DNA from: Moniliella sp. 'wahieum'
Lineage: Eukaryota; Basidiomycota; Moniliellomycetes; Moniliellales; Moniliellaceae
NCBI GenBank assembly: GCA_003971905.1
Contig: RSEE01000022.1
Span: forward strand, 496,001 to 560,000
Length of the DNA: 64,000 nucleotides
Direction: 5' to 3'
The notes beneath the pieces were generated by a model. It was not told where the DNA came from. It did not search any database and worked only from the letters and a program-made list of their open reading frames with translations. The stretch's first letter is position 1. The number at the start of each line of letters is the position of its first letter. Position numbers and translations under genes: made by a program. Below are positions 35,996-47,748 of the stretch, one piece after another.

Positions 35996-36773
35996 AAGTA
36001 GTACTCAGGCACCTGCCCGTCACCAAAACAATGAGAGCTCCTTATCTAACCACATTCAGATTTCCAGTCTTCAACCCTTCCATTTCTCATGCAGTTACGT
36101 CAACCTCCAAAAGCTAACACCTGACGGAGTGCTATGACTGTCATGACTCTTATTGAGTGTTCCCATTCTCAATACACTCGCCATTTCGCACAGAACTCCG
36201 CCCGTAGCAGATTCTAGTACCCCCCCCCCCCCCCCTCATCGACGCCATACGCGTCATCGATGTGACTATTGTGGCCATCTTCCCTATACCTAACGAGACG
36301 GCCGACTCGGATTAGCAGGTTCTTCCACACCAATGGACATAATTAGTACCAGCCACAGAAGGTGGGCTCAGCCCGTATTTTATGGACCCCATTTTCACAA
36401 CTCTGTGTATACACATCGGTTGCAGTCTACTAAGTTCCATGAATAAGCTTGCAGTGCACTTTGGAGGTGGTATATGGGATCGAGCGCCTCCATTGATGAA
36501 TGAAACCCCAAGACGGGTCAATTGAGGCTAGTCTTGCTTTCTTGCAACAGAAGAATCCTGTCAAGTGCCGTTAACGGCCCCTTCCCACAGATGGGCAGCC
36601 AAATAGTAGCGCGATAGTGACAACTACTTCATACATACTCCTGGACGGAGAGCTTTCCTTACAGGGAGCCTGGAGACTGAGTGAGCACATAGTCTTTTTC
36701 TACCGCCCGAAGAGCGGTGGGACATGGATGGAAGGATTGGAGCAACGCATGCTCGGAGAGAACCATCGGCGAA

Positions 36774-37177
36774 TCAATCAAATCGGTTATGAGCGGGCCT
36801 GTCTTGTTCGAATTCCTTTTGAACCATCTCTCGGCGAGCTGGTAGATCAAGCGTCCGGTGTCGTTCAGGGGTGTCCTTGGGGTCACGATGCGCTGCCAAG
36901 CCTTCAGGCTGAGGCGGTGGAGTCGGTTCCACATATTCTCCCTTATCAATCGCCTCTTGCAGTTTCACTTTGCGGAACTGAAGATCGAGAACGTCAGTTC
37001 GCTGAAGCATTGGAGCAAGCAGTGGGTGGCCATGAGAGACCCGAGACCGAACGAGCATACCTCGGACCTTTCCTTGGCGCTCCCGGCATACCAAATAAGA
37101 AGGCCAACACCTCCAACACTAGCACCGGCGAGGCCCGTAACCAACGCCCGGTGGACGTAGTCAAAGACGTTAGGCAT
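36774..37177 (-). CDS. Small protein with one membrane segment, possibly mitochondrial
   Basis: Two exons, 37177-37061 and 37001-36774, around a 59-base intron (GTATGC...CAG) in phase 0, giving 114 residues without any frame break. Exon 1 encodes MPNVFDYVHRALVTGLAGAS, continuing into a single hydrophobic helix (VGGVGLLIWYAG). Exon 2 is hydrophilic: DVLDLQFRKVKLQEAIDKGE, a Pro-rich EPTPPPQPEG, and a charged end EQDRPAHNRFD. The layout (short N-terminus, one TM, soluble tail) recalls small respiratory-chain assembly factors such as Cox14, but I see no diagnostic motif and give no name. Confidence 0.65.
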
Positions 37178-38869
37178 GTTGGTAGTGAAAGTGGTGGTGG
37201 TATGCAATCGTCAGCGCTCAGCCTGAGCGCCATTCGGCCGGCAACCGCAACCGTTCCACTTCCTACCCATTTTACGTAATGAACATCCGGTGCCGAATAA
37301 TTTACCCCGTTTCAGGCGTGTAGAAATAGCCGGGTGACCGGTGACCCGCCGGTGACATGTGACAGAAGAGTCCATTGGAGATACGACTCTCATCGACCTC
37401 ACGGCTCCACACCAGGGTCCATAACCACGTCTCCATTTGTATCCACCCGCGCTACATCCTTTTTGGAAACGAGTGACAGGAGCCAGAAGGCCTCCCGACA
37501 ACGTACAGTGACTCTCTGGGACCGCGCGTATACTAATGTTATGGGAGAGAACTTGATTAGCGTGTGTTATATGGAGAAGAAGGCCGTGAGAGACGATTTA
37601 TTGAGGACGCGGTATATTAAAACCCAGTAACAGGAGATGGAGATGGGGGAAAATGAGGATAGTAGATGGATTGGATACATATATGGACGGATTGGAGGTA
37701 TATGTACCTCAGAAGGAAGGGGGCACAGCCGAGAGGTGAACACAGGATCTCCCAACTGATAGAGGAATCACGCCATAGTGTCCATACGGGCCTAGTGGGC
37801 CAAGGTCCCCCTAGGAGGGTGTGTTTCTGACACCCAGGAAAAGCTACGCTATGTACTGTATAAGTTGTGCCACTTATGAAGACTTTGTCAGTATTCAGTA
37901 CACAGTCCAATGACCACATGTGGTCTCTGCCTTGGAACAACGCCTTTTTTTCTGGATCACCATATGGAGGGAGATACGCAAAAATGAGCTCTTGCATAGC
38001 TTGATAGCTTGATTACCCCCCCCCCCCCCCTTATACTCATTTACGGAGATGGATCTCCCCTTTACCGCTTGCTTTTCTCCCAACGGTGGTAAAGTAGAAA
38101 GCTCTTTTGCCTCGTACCAACGTCATTTGTGCGTACGTGTGTTTCCCACATCAAGACAGACAGCTATGGAAACAAAAGTGTGGTTTATTGACTGAGAGGC
38201 TTCTTGTTGATCGATCTGAACACAGCTATTCCGGTCCTGTGAACCATTATGAAGGAAAGGGAAGTTATATATACAGCGCTTTTCGAAAGCCGGTCATCCG
38301 CCCACCCCATTTTGGTCTTAAATCTCGGGAGAGCTAATCGTGACCCCCAAAAGGGAATCATTGCTTGCAGCTATGATTGTCTCCCTGCTGTGCTTTGGCT
38401 GATATCATCAGTCACATCGCTCAGTCTTTGATGAGCATGAAGAGTCATGCGAGAGGAACCAATGTCTAGATAATGGTGGGGAATATTAGCAACTGATTTT
38501 ATTGATGAAGAGATAAGGAAAAGCAAGATTGGAAACGAAACTTGGAAGAAGGCGGAAAAGGAGATATGCGACAGATATTGTTGGAAATGAAAGCGAGCTG
38601 AGGGCTCTCGGAGGGATGCCGATTCAGCGATGAGGCCGTCTTTTTCGTCTTTCTCAGAGAGGTTTCTGTGCCTGGGCGGGTTTTCTACTTCTCTATACTG
38701 CATCCATATCATTGACAGAGCTTAAGGCTGGGACAGGGAGAAACGCTACGCCTAACCGCGACCAGTTCATCTTGCGTGTGTTGCTACTTGTAGCGCCATC
38801 CTGCTAGGGAACCAGGGGAATCGCCAGGATATCAGGACCCTCTGGTGCTCGCCATCCGGTCCCGTACCC

Positions 38870-38938
38870 GAGGTAGCGCGTGTGGACACGGATGAACGTG
38901 GTAGACATCCGAGCGAGGAACCATTTCCATTGAGACTC
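38870..38938 (+). repeat. Dispersed repeat family B, copy 2
   Basis: ACCCGAGGTAGCGCGTGTGG followed by ACGGATGAACGTGGTAGACA and CATTGAGA; matches copy 1 at 10,332 with few differences. Confidence 0.6.
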
Positions 38939-39634
38939 AGTCATAAATCGCTTGATGCTATTATGCACTCAGACTGAGTACTGAGGACCTGAGCCTCAGG
39001 CCTCAGGTCACGCGTCACGCGTCATGGTCGGCAGATCACCGGTAAGAGGTCAAATCTCAGACCCCTTAGCCTGAGGGTAACTGGTAACGTGGACCAGGCA
39101 AAAGGCGCTACTATAAATGGTGCTGGCTCTAGGGGGCGTGTGGCTTAGCAATACAAGACTAGGTACGACACGATGACATTGCGCAGGTGATGCATGATGT
39201 ATGACGCACCAATGATTCTCAGATCTCAGGCTGAGCCTCAACGCTGAGCCGCTGAGCCGCTGAGCGTTTAGTTGCTGAGGCGCCGTGGCCCAAAGCTGGG
39301 AAAAATTGGAGGGTGGACCCTGGCAGGCCTGGGCGGACTGTGCACCAGCCAGTTGTTTTCTCGGCAAGCCATCCTTTGCTCCGTTTCGCCGAATTATTCG
39401 CAGGGAACTGGACAGGGGGGCAGTGTCGGGCAAAAATCTGTCGGCCTGCTCTCTGCCTGCCGGCTGCCTGGAAAATTTTCTGGGTTTACATGTGGCAGCA
39501 AAAAAAGAGCGACAGAGGGTCGAATGGCGCTGTTCTGCAGGTGGCTGAAGCACTCACGACTCGTTGGCTGACAGCGCGACACTCGTTCAGTGCTTACAGC
39601 ATCTGGCCACTAGTGACTAACTAGTGAGGGCGAC

Positions 39635-39644
39635 CAACCCTACC
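39635..39644 (-). promoter_or_regulatory. TAGGGTT element in the CNT promoter
   Basis: CAACCCTACC, the reverse complement of GGTAGGGTTG, 117 bases upstream of the transporter start. Confidence 0.5.
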
Positions 39645-39760
39645 AAGGCGAGCGACAGGTATACGTACGAGCAGAGAGCCAGCCCACAGGTTACCTTTCT
39701 TCTTTTCTCTTCCACCATTCGCTTAATTCAGGAACTGGTGGAACCGCCTTCTTCTGCCCA

Positions 39761-41947
39761 TGTCCGCTGACCTCGTCGAAAACACCCGCCGGTACGTCCC
39801 CCCTCTTGAAGGTGGAAGCTGGAAGCAATCCTGCTTCTGTTGCTCCCATACCCGCAGCATCGAGCCCACGCTCACGCGTTGTCTGCTGCTGCTGGGTAGG
39901 AAATTGCCGCGCTAACCAGCCAACGAGCACATCATTCATGCTCCGGGTGTCCACACCCCACACCACCACCATGGCCACACCCGATCCCATCCACAGATGC
40001 CGCCGTCCATTCGGGCGGCGTATCAGTTGAGCCATCTGACCTGGAAGTTCATCCCAAGGGCTTAGACGAAATTCAAGAGAAACCCAGTTCCGCTTCTGGG
40101 AATCTAGCTCCGCCCCCTGAGGATCAGATCTCGGATCCGGCACCCGCAGAGCCCCCGAGTTACAACATTGGCGAACCGGTGCACCGTCCCAATGTTTTGC
40201 TGGAGAAGATTGGTCACTTTTTCCACACACGCTACTTTATTATCCTGCGTGATTTCTCTCTTATTGGCCTCCTCCTGGGATTTGGATTCCTTCAGTCGTG
40301 CGCAAGCAGCATCGTCACAAGTGGTTATTACCACCATTCTCTCATGGTTCTTCATTGCCCTCATTCTCCTCCACAACTCCAAGTATATCCCCCAACGACC
40401 CTTCATCCGCCTAATGTCCTACACCTGGACGAAGTTTTCGCGAAGCCGTGGTTCCGGTTGCCTTACTATTTCCGTCTCGCCTTCGGCTGGCTCTGCCTCG
40501 CGGCCCTTTACTTTGGTACTGCTTTCGGTATCAAGGCTACGCACGATGCACCTTATCGCCCCCGCGGGATTGCCATCTTTGGTATTTGTGTCAACTACTC
40601 GATCTTATTCCTTTTGAGCAAGAATTGGCGGGCAGTGCGGGCTTCGACGACTATCATCGGCCTCGGCTTACAGATGATTCTAGGTCTTCTGGTGTACGAC
40701 TGGCTGGGTACAATCTTTTTGGTTGGATTTCACCGCATTGACCGACTGCTTGAGCAAGGCCAGATTGGTGGGGCCACGTTCTTCTGGAATGCGCAGTTCG
40801 TTTCATATGGTAAGTTGTACGTCACACCTATCGCCTGCAGCGTCTGACCCCTCGCTTTCTTTTAGGTTTCTTCTTTGTGAACACACTCAGTTTCCATTCT
40901 CTTCTTTGTTTCTTTGGCGACAATGCTTTTCTACGTGGGCGCCCTTGGATGGGCGATTTCCAAGTGTGCTTGGTTCTTTTACAAACTGTTTGGCATTTCG
41001 GCGCCGAAGCGGTTGTGGCAGCTGCTTCGCCCTTCATTGGTCAAGGTGAAAACTGTGTGCTGACCCGCCCATTTGTCCCCGAATTTACCGAGAGCGAATT
41101 CCACCAAGTGTTGACCTCAGGCTTTGGTATGTGCTTTCCTCGTTCTTCCCTGTAGATACGTTTTTGCTATGATGGCGTCTGACCTATTGATTCTCTTCTC
41201 TTTGCAGCTACGATTAGTGGCTCGGTGTTCATTGCATACGTCAATTTGGGCATGTCGGGCCGTGACCTGCTTCTTTCGTCAATGATGTCCATTCCTGGAT
41301 CGATTGCCGCCAGTAAGATTCTCGTACCCGAAACTCAACGTCCATGGACACTGGGTCGCGTTGTACTTTCGGTGGGTACGGAGGACTCGGAGGACGACGA
41401 GGAACGTTCGGCGAATGCACTGCACGCATTGTCGAACGGCGCAGCGTTTGGTGTCAGGGTCGTCTGGCTCATTTGGGCCAATGTACTTTGCATCCTTTCG
41501 CTTGTGTACACCATTAATGGTATCTTGGCCTGGATTGGCGAGTTTTGGGGGATGAACCGGACCGGGGAAGAGTCGCTGTCGCTCTATCTTATCGGAGGCT
41601 ACATCCTCTACCCCTATGTCTGGCTGCTGGGCGTGGAAGGAACAGACTTGCTCAAGGTGTCTCGCATGATCGCCCACAAGATTGTCGCCAATGAGTTTGT
41701 TGCCTACAAGACCTTGCACGATAAGTTGCAGCAGGATCCCAACTATCTTACCCCGCACAACCTTCGGGTTTGCACACTGGCGCTTTGTGGTTTTGCCAAC
41801 TTGGCCTCGATGGGCATTAGCATTGGCGTCATGTCCGCCATGGCACCCAAACGGGCTGACTCCATCATCCGTCTCACGCCGACTGCTTTGTTGACCGGCG
41901 CGGCGGTCACTTGCATGACCGCCGCCATTGGCGGTATGATCAACTAA
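39761..41947 (+). CDS. Concentrative nucleoside transporter (CNT/SLC28 family)
   Basis: Cation-coupled importer of nucleosides in the plasma membrane. Four exons with introns at 39792-39996, 40810-40865 and 41127-41207, all GT-AG. The first joint gives MSADLVETPADAAVHSGG in frame. Family hallmarks: WRAVRASTTIIGLGLQMILG, GATFFWNAQFVSYGFFFVNT, GQGENCVLTRPFVPEFTESE, TSGFATISGSVFIAYVNLGM, LLSSMMSIPGSIAASKILVP, then KIVANEFVAY and a long TM region ending LALCGFANLASMGISIG and ALLTGAAVTCMTAAIGGMIN. About 615 codons, normal for fungal and animal CNTs. The cytosolic N-terminus is acidic and Pro-rich (PPPEDQISDPAPAEPPSYN). Two or three frame breaks (about 40,310, 40,420, 40,900, 41,020) fit single-base losses. 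Yeast lacks CNTs but several fungi have them. Confidence 0.92.
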
Positions 41948-43402
41948 CCTCCTCCCCCTCCCCAATCCCCTCACATGCACACACTGCTCTCACAACCCCC
42001 TCAATCCCCTCACACACATACTGCTCTCTCTCTCTCTCACAAAAACTGCTCTTACGCAGAGCACATCGCATCCTCTTCATTTTTGGGTGATGATCCAGCG
42101 ATAACCTGCATGTAGCCCTACTGCGGACATCCTTGCATGTCTCCCATTCTATCACATCAAAAAGCATAAACCCCTCTCACGTTTAATGCACGCATCCTTA
42201 CTATACATCTCTCCATCCTCTCCTTCCTTATCGCTCAGGTCACTCGTAAATTCTCTCACCAAGGCCCCACTGCATCAGGCTTCAGGTTTACTAGTAGAAT
42301 TCACAGAGTTCAATGCCTTCTATCACATGCCATCCCATCGTCCTCTTTTCCTCCCGGCCCCTCCCTTTCCGGAAGGAAACTGGCTGATGCATCTGCGCGC
42401 TTGGCTGGTTTGGTCCGTCGCTAATCTTCATGACAGAACAGAAGCTTCAGTTCGAGCGGATTCTCGGATATCCCTCCCTTAATCGCTGAACGAGAGAACG
42501 TTCTAAGATGATGCTGCAGAGCCGGGAGAGCGTGTCGTGTCGCCCTGTATAACCTTCTTTTGGAACTTTTGCGACCAGAAGTACTAAGGCTTTACCGTGA
42601 CCCGGCATCCTCTCTCGAAGTACTAAGTAATCCCTCCACCTGTGCTACCGATGACACACCAATGTGAACCGGATCTCGGTGGTTCAAGTCAATCGGCCAA
42701 GCCTGGAGACCACTGGAGATCACGTGACAGACGCGCCCGGCTGTGGTCGTCGTCTCTCCTAACGCTTTTGGCAGGAACGACAAGGTCGGCCTACTAGAAG
42801 GCATAGCATGGTTATTGGCCCTCCACGCCACAGGTATATACTTATCGAAAGGAAGTTTGGTGGCATAATGGTAGACTAGAAGCAAAGGGCGCGGGGACCA
42901 GAAAGGCAGGTTTTTAAGCATAGGAACCTTACGCTTATTCAGGGTAACGTGGCGTTAGCAAGTACGGAAAGGTCATGCAAACAAAGGATGAAAGTCAAGG
43001 AAAATGTTTTGAGAAGAACAAGACAAACAATCCTTTTCCAGGACACTAGAGGGAAAACATGGGCGGTCAAGCGCTAAGGCCACACCGCTGCGATAAACCA
43101 CACCGCTCGAACCCAACCCATTCAAAAAACCATGCATGGCTCCCAAAAGGTTTTGGGAGAAACCAGACCAGTACAGATTGGGCTCGAGAAATGGGTTGAG
43201 AACGGACAAGGAGGTGGGATCAGAGTCAGACCCGGACTGAGAGCGAGGAAAGGGGCACTCGTCTTTCCCTCTTGGGGACAGGGGAAGTGGTCGGGGCTGT
43301 GGCTCGAAAGAGGGGGGTGAAAGAGGATCCTGGTGGAAGCCAAATGGCCCTTGAAAGGTTATTATCAAGTTGAGTCGTCCGCTCGCGTGGGGAGTAAGAG
43401 AA
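41948..43402. other. Intergenic region, convergent gene ends
   Basis: Downstream of both the CNT and the KGD1 genes. CACACA/CTCTCTCT tract at about 41,970-42,045. Several long but feature-free open frames on the minus strand (42,592-43,593) are probably 3' untranslated sequence. No gene is supported. Confidence 0.5.
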
Positions 43403-46400
43403 TTAGAGCGCCAAAGCTGGGTCAAAGGCGTCGTGGAGTAGGTTTTCCAATTCGCGCAGATGGTGCTTCTTGATACCCGTAGCGACCGAGGCCGAAGGAG
43501 GACGCGAGGCGCACCGTGGGAACGTGTCCCGGTGGTGCTTTGAGTGAACGGCGGCCGTACGCAGACGCGGGCCCACGTAGAACCAGCAACCATTGTTCAG
43601 CGGCTCCTCCTGTACCCAGGCCAGGTCCGCATTCGGGTACTTGTCCAGGTGAGGCGTCAACTCGTCATAAGGGAAGGGCGAAATTTGCTCCAGACGGCTG
43701 ATTGCCACGTCCTTGATGCCTTGCTCGCGACGACGCTTCAGGAGCTCGTAGTACACTTGGCCCGTGCAGATAATATGCCGGCGAATTTGGTCAGGCGCAA
43801 CCAGTGCGTCTTCACCTTCTGCTTCATGGGGCTCAGCAATGTACTTCTTGAACCCACCTGCACCAGGGAGGAAGTCTTTGAGCTCCGAACGGGCCATGGG
43901 ATGACGAAGAAGTGACTTGGACATAAAGTGGATCAAGGGCTTGCGGAAGTCACGGTGGACTTGGCGGCGGAGCACGTGGAAGTAGTTCGCCGGTGTGGTG
44001 GTGTAGACCAGTTGCATATTGCAGTCCTGGTGCTGACGGTTCATCTCGGCCGGGGTGGGGAAATGGAAGGGGGTGTCATCACAGAGCTGGAGGAAGCGTT
44101 CAATACGAGCCGATGAATGTTCGGGGCCCTGGCCGTCATACCCATGGGGCAAACTGAGCACCAAACCGGTACGTTGAAGCCACTTGCGCTCACCCGAGGC
44201 AATGAACTGATCGATGATGCACTGGGCGGTGTTAGCAAAGTCACCGAATTGTGCCTCCCACATTGTCAGGTTCTTGGGGTCGACGAGCGAGAAACCAAGC
44301 TCAAACCCGAGGGCACCGTACTCTGAAAGCGACGAGTTGCAAATCTTGAATGGCGCCTGGTGAGCATCAATATGTTCAATGGGGGTGTATGTCTCCTCCG
44401 TCTTTTGGTCATGGAGGACGGCATGACGCTGGGAGAACGTGCCACGCTCGACATCTTCACCGCTCACGCGGACATAGTACCTTCCTTGACGAGGGAACCA
44501 AACGCCATAGCCTCACCTGTCGACATGTCGATACCCTCACCCGTTTCAACCGTCTTCATGCGGTTACGGAGAATACGGCCAAGGTTGCTGTGCACGTTAA
44601 AGCCTTCAGGATAGGACGATACCGTCTTTCCGATGTGGAGCAAAAGGTCCTTGTCCACACCCGTTTCCTTGTGGTCAAGAATCTTCTCCTTAAGCTCCTT
44701 GGGCGATGGGAAGCCCTCCCAGGCGGACGAAAGCCATTCGCGCTCACCAGGGTTGTAGTCCTTGGCCTTGACAGCCGACTCTTCCAGCAAGCCCCATACC
44801 CACTTTTCGTGCTCGTCAACTTGCTGTTGGGTAAAGGTGCCTTCCTTGATCAGCTCTTCGGAGTAGAGCTTGAGCGTCGTAGGCTTCTTGGCAATCGCAG
44901 CATACATACGTGGTTGAGTGAACGAAGGTTGATCCGTCTCATTGTGTCCATAACGACGGTAGCACACCAAGTCAATCACGACATCCTTCTTGAACTTGTA
45001 CCGCCAGTCAGCCGCCAGTTGGCACACAAACGTGACCGCCTCGGCATCGTCACCGTTGACGTGGAAGATGGGTGCGTCAATGGCCTTGGCCAGGTCGGAG
45101 GGGTATGGGGTCGACCGGGAGAAGCGAGGGTCAGTGGTAAAGCCAATCTGGTTGTTAACAATGATGTGGATCGTGCCACCCGTCGAGTAGTTAGGCAAGT
45201 TGTACATGCCCATCGTCTCGTACACCACACCTTGGCCAGCAAAGGCCGCGTCACCGTGAAGCAAGAGAGCGACCGATGTCTTCTGGTCCTTGTCTCCGGC
45301 AAAGTCTTGCAGAGCACGAGTCTTGCCCGTCACGACGGGTCTTCGGCCTCAAGGTGCGAAGGATTGCCACCAGCGAGAGCAACCTTACGCCCACTGGGGG
45401 TGGGGCGAACATAGTTGGCACCCAAGTGGTACTTGACGTCTCCGCCTCCATCTGAGCCATCATCGGCACCCTTGAATTGGTTCAGAATACCTTCGACGGG
45501 ACGGCGAATGACATTGGCCAGCACATTCAGACGACCACGGTGGGGCATACCAATCGTCACGCTGCTAGCACCTTGGTCAACCAAACGGTCAATCAGAGCC
45601 TTGACACCGGGAATGAGCGATTCACCGCCCTCAAGACCAAACGCTTGTCGGTGGGGAACTTGCTGGCAATGAAACGCTCGAAGTTGTCCGACCAGATGAG
45701 ACGATCAAGGATGCGCTTCTTCTCCTCAGTCGAATACTTGTAGGGATCGGGGCGCTCGATCCGAGCACGGAGCCAGTCACAGCGCTCACGATCAGGGATG
45801 TGCATGTACTGGTAACCAATCGAACCACAGTAGATCTTCTTGCATGTGTCAATCAGCTCACCAATGGTCATCTCTGACTTGGCGCTGGTAAAGTTGGGCA
45901 GCAAGGCCTGGCTAACCTTGATCGTCTTGCCCAAATCGGCTTCGCTGAGGCCGTAGTACTCGAGTGTGAGTTCTTCTGGCACAGAGTTACGAGGGGTGAT
46001 GCCAAGGGGATCCAAATCAGCGAGCCGGTGACCGCGGACTTGGAACGCACGGACAAGCAGCTGGACCTGCAGTGCGGGGGCGGGGGGTGGAGGATAGAGT
46101 CAGCAGGGAAGAGGGGGAACCAGCAAGCAAACGCACCTTGAGCTGGGCGTCAACGCCCTGGACTTGAGCCGATGTGAGGGGCGCCTGGACAAGAGAGCTG
46201 TCACTGAGCGCTGGCGGCAGCACAACGGCGTCTTGGGAGCGGAGACCCTTGTTGAGGCCAGAAAAGTAGGCGTTCCAGCTGGCATGAACCGAGGACGGGT
46301 CCTGCTTCCACTGGCGGTGCATCTCCTCGACGTAGTAGGCATTGTTGGAGGTGAGGAACTTGTCGTTGGCCGACGGCGGGTCGGCGGGGGTGGCCTGGCG

Positions 46401-46526
46401 CGGAGCGGCGGATGTGGCGAGTTGGCGAGCAGCGGCCGGCGAGGCGAGGCGCGCAGCCAAGAGGGCGGCGGAGCGGGGGCGCACGGGCGTGCGCGTGGGC
46501 GCCGAGCGGAGGAGAGAGGCGAGCAT
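43403..46526 (-). CDS. KGD1: 2-oxoglutarate dehydrogenase, E1 component, mitochondrial
   Basis: Thiamine-diphosphate-dependent decarboxylase of the TCA-cycle 2-oxoglutarate dehydrogenase complex, in the mitochondrial matrix. Exon 1 (46526-46137) has an Arg/Ala-rich presequence ([20 protein letters not shown]) and the E1 N-terminal motif [21 protein letters not shown] 70-base intron (46067-46136) follows; exon 2 begins [20 protein letters not shown]. Further motifs: [107 protein letters not shown] and the end [20 protein letters not shown]. About 1,018 codons, the usual length. Three frame breaks, near 45,630, 45,330 and 44,477, each fit loss of one base (T, G and one unclear) with the protein resuming exactly. 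Confidence 0.97.
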
Positions 46527-46714
46527 GGCCAGAGCAGAGCCCAGCGGGGGTGGTGGGCAGCAGCGAAGCGAAGAAGGCGCAAGGGGGAAGAGAAGCAGGC
46601 TGGCTCAGCGCGTGGGCGAGGCACGGGGTGACTGAAGCCATCACCGGCCAGTAGCAGTTCGGTGAAGATGTGCCCCGTGCGTCGCCAGCGCATGGCCGCC
46701 TGCAGGGGAAGGAG

Positions 46715-46724
46715 GGTAGGGTTG
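46715..46724 (+). promoter_or_regulatory. TAGGGTT element in the KGD1 promoter
   Basis: GGTAGGGTTG, about 190 bases upstream of the KGD1 start codon; identical to the element before the RasGEF gene. Confidence 0.5.
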
Positions 46725-46755
46725 CGCTGTGGCTGTGGCTGCTGTGGCACCCGTG

Positions 46756-46842
46756 GGGGAGCTGCAGGGAGCTGCAGGGAGCTGCAGGGGAGCTGCAGGG
46801 GAGCTGCAGGGGAGCTGCAGGGGCTGCAGGGGGGCTGCAGGC
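46756..46842 (+). repeat. GAGCTGCAGGG minisatellite
   Basis: About seven to eight tandem copies of a 10-11-base unit (GAGCTGCAGGG, GGAGCTGCAGG), each containing a PstI-type CTGCAG palindrome. It lies 230-315 bases upstream of the KGD1 start. Confidence 0.85.
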
Positions 46843-47681
46843 GCCACCACGCATCATGCATGCCTCCGCCCGATGGCTGACCCAGCATGCGCTTGGCGCT
46901 GCTTTCTCCCCGGCTGGTCAGCCGGGGTTACGTTTTGCTTGTCACATTGGCCGACTCTGCCCGCGGTGCTTGGAGCCAGTGTCTGGTGTTCCACCATGCT
47001 TGTTTGCATTGGCTGCGCTTCGTGGAGATTCGATGCAGCCCCAGAACCCAGCCCACACCAACGCCAGCGCGGGGAACAGCGGCGCTGGGGCAGCTGTGCC
47101 AATCAATATTCAATCCCCAACACACCCTGCGCCCGGATCAATGAATTGGCCGATCGCTGTGGCAGGCTGTGGTGCGGCAGGCACTGCTGTGGCTCAGCCC
47201 GCCACGTGGCCGCAAAGGCGGACATTTGTCCCAATTAATCAGCCGCCGTCTGTCACAACAGCTGCTACGCAGTCACGTGTGGCTGACTAGTGACTAGTGA
47301 CTAGTGACTACCGCACTTGCTCAGCCAGCGCCGCAGCTATGACCATGTCGGTTAGTTTTGGTGCAATTTATTGTGTCAGCCACAGAGAAAGCACTCTGGC
47401 AAAGAGCCAAGATGATGTCGATGATGCGTATTGCGGCCCTTGGGGCAAACTCCTTCCCACGGTTTCTTCCACATGCCAACGTGTTGACCAAAGGGCAATG
47501 TCAGGCCTCAGGAGGCGACGATTTTGACAAGTCGCCTTGTGACATGTGTCACTAAGGGCGAGCCACCTCCGAAGTCACTCTTACCCTCTTATACACATCC
47601 GGGCACCACACCAGTATCTCTATCGTCTAGTAGCCTTTTGTGTCACATGTCACATCCGATGTCACTAGCTTCACTCCTCTC

Positions 47682-47748
47682 CTCCTTCTCCTTCTCCTTC
47701 TCCTTCTCCTTCTCCTTCTCCTTCTCCTTCTCCTTCTCCTTCTCCTTC
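47682..47748 (+). repeat. CCTTCT microsatellite
   Basis: About eleven uninterrupted copies of the hexamer CCTTCT, a long pyrimidine tract. Confidence 0.95.

Larger units (their letters stand above)
33773..36773. other. Long intergenic region: bZIP leader plus repeats
   Basis: 33,773 to about 34,800 is probably the leader/promoter of the bZIP gene (a 257-residue plus-strand frame there is rejected). It includes two degenerate copies of a motif around GAAGACAAGG...CTTCNGTGAC (33,818-33,850 and 33,932-33,965), a uORF and a strong hairpin. Further out: AAGCTTTAAGCTT at 35,210, the GGCCTGAG tandem at 35,268-35,313, CTTCAAG runs at 35,335-35,362, dispersed family A at 35,740-35,995 and a run of C residues at about 36,220-36,236. 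No gene seen. Confidence 0.5.
37178..39760. other. Intergenic region
   Basis: Holds GGTGACC/GTGACATGTGAC words at 37,330-37,365, a fragment resembling the end of the candidate TIR element at about 37,620, a run of C residues at about 38,015-38,030, dispersed family B at 38,870-38,938, GCTGAGCC repeats at 39,243-39,268 and CTAGTGACTAACTAGTGA at 39,610. The 200 bases before 39,761 are the CNT promoter. No gene is supported. Confidence 0.5.

Noticed and set aside
36218-36238. Long run of C residues as a structured element
   Set aside because: A simple homopolymer in an error-prone assembly; its true length is unknown.
39691-40230. 179-residue minus-strand frame over the CNT 5' end
   Set aside because: Antisense shadow of the CNT exons, which have family-specific motifs and good splice sites.
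43403-46526. KGD1 as a pseudogene because of three frame breaks
   Set aside because: Each break fits loss of one base and the rest is perfectly conserved; the same pattern affects essential ribosomal genes.
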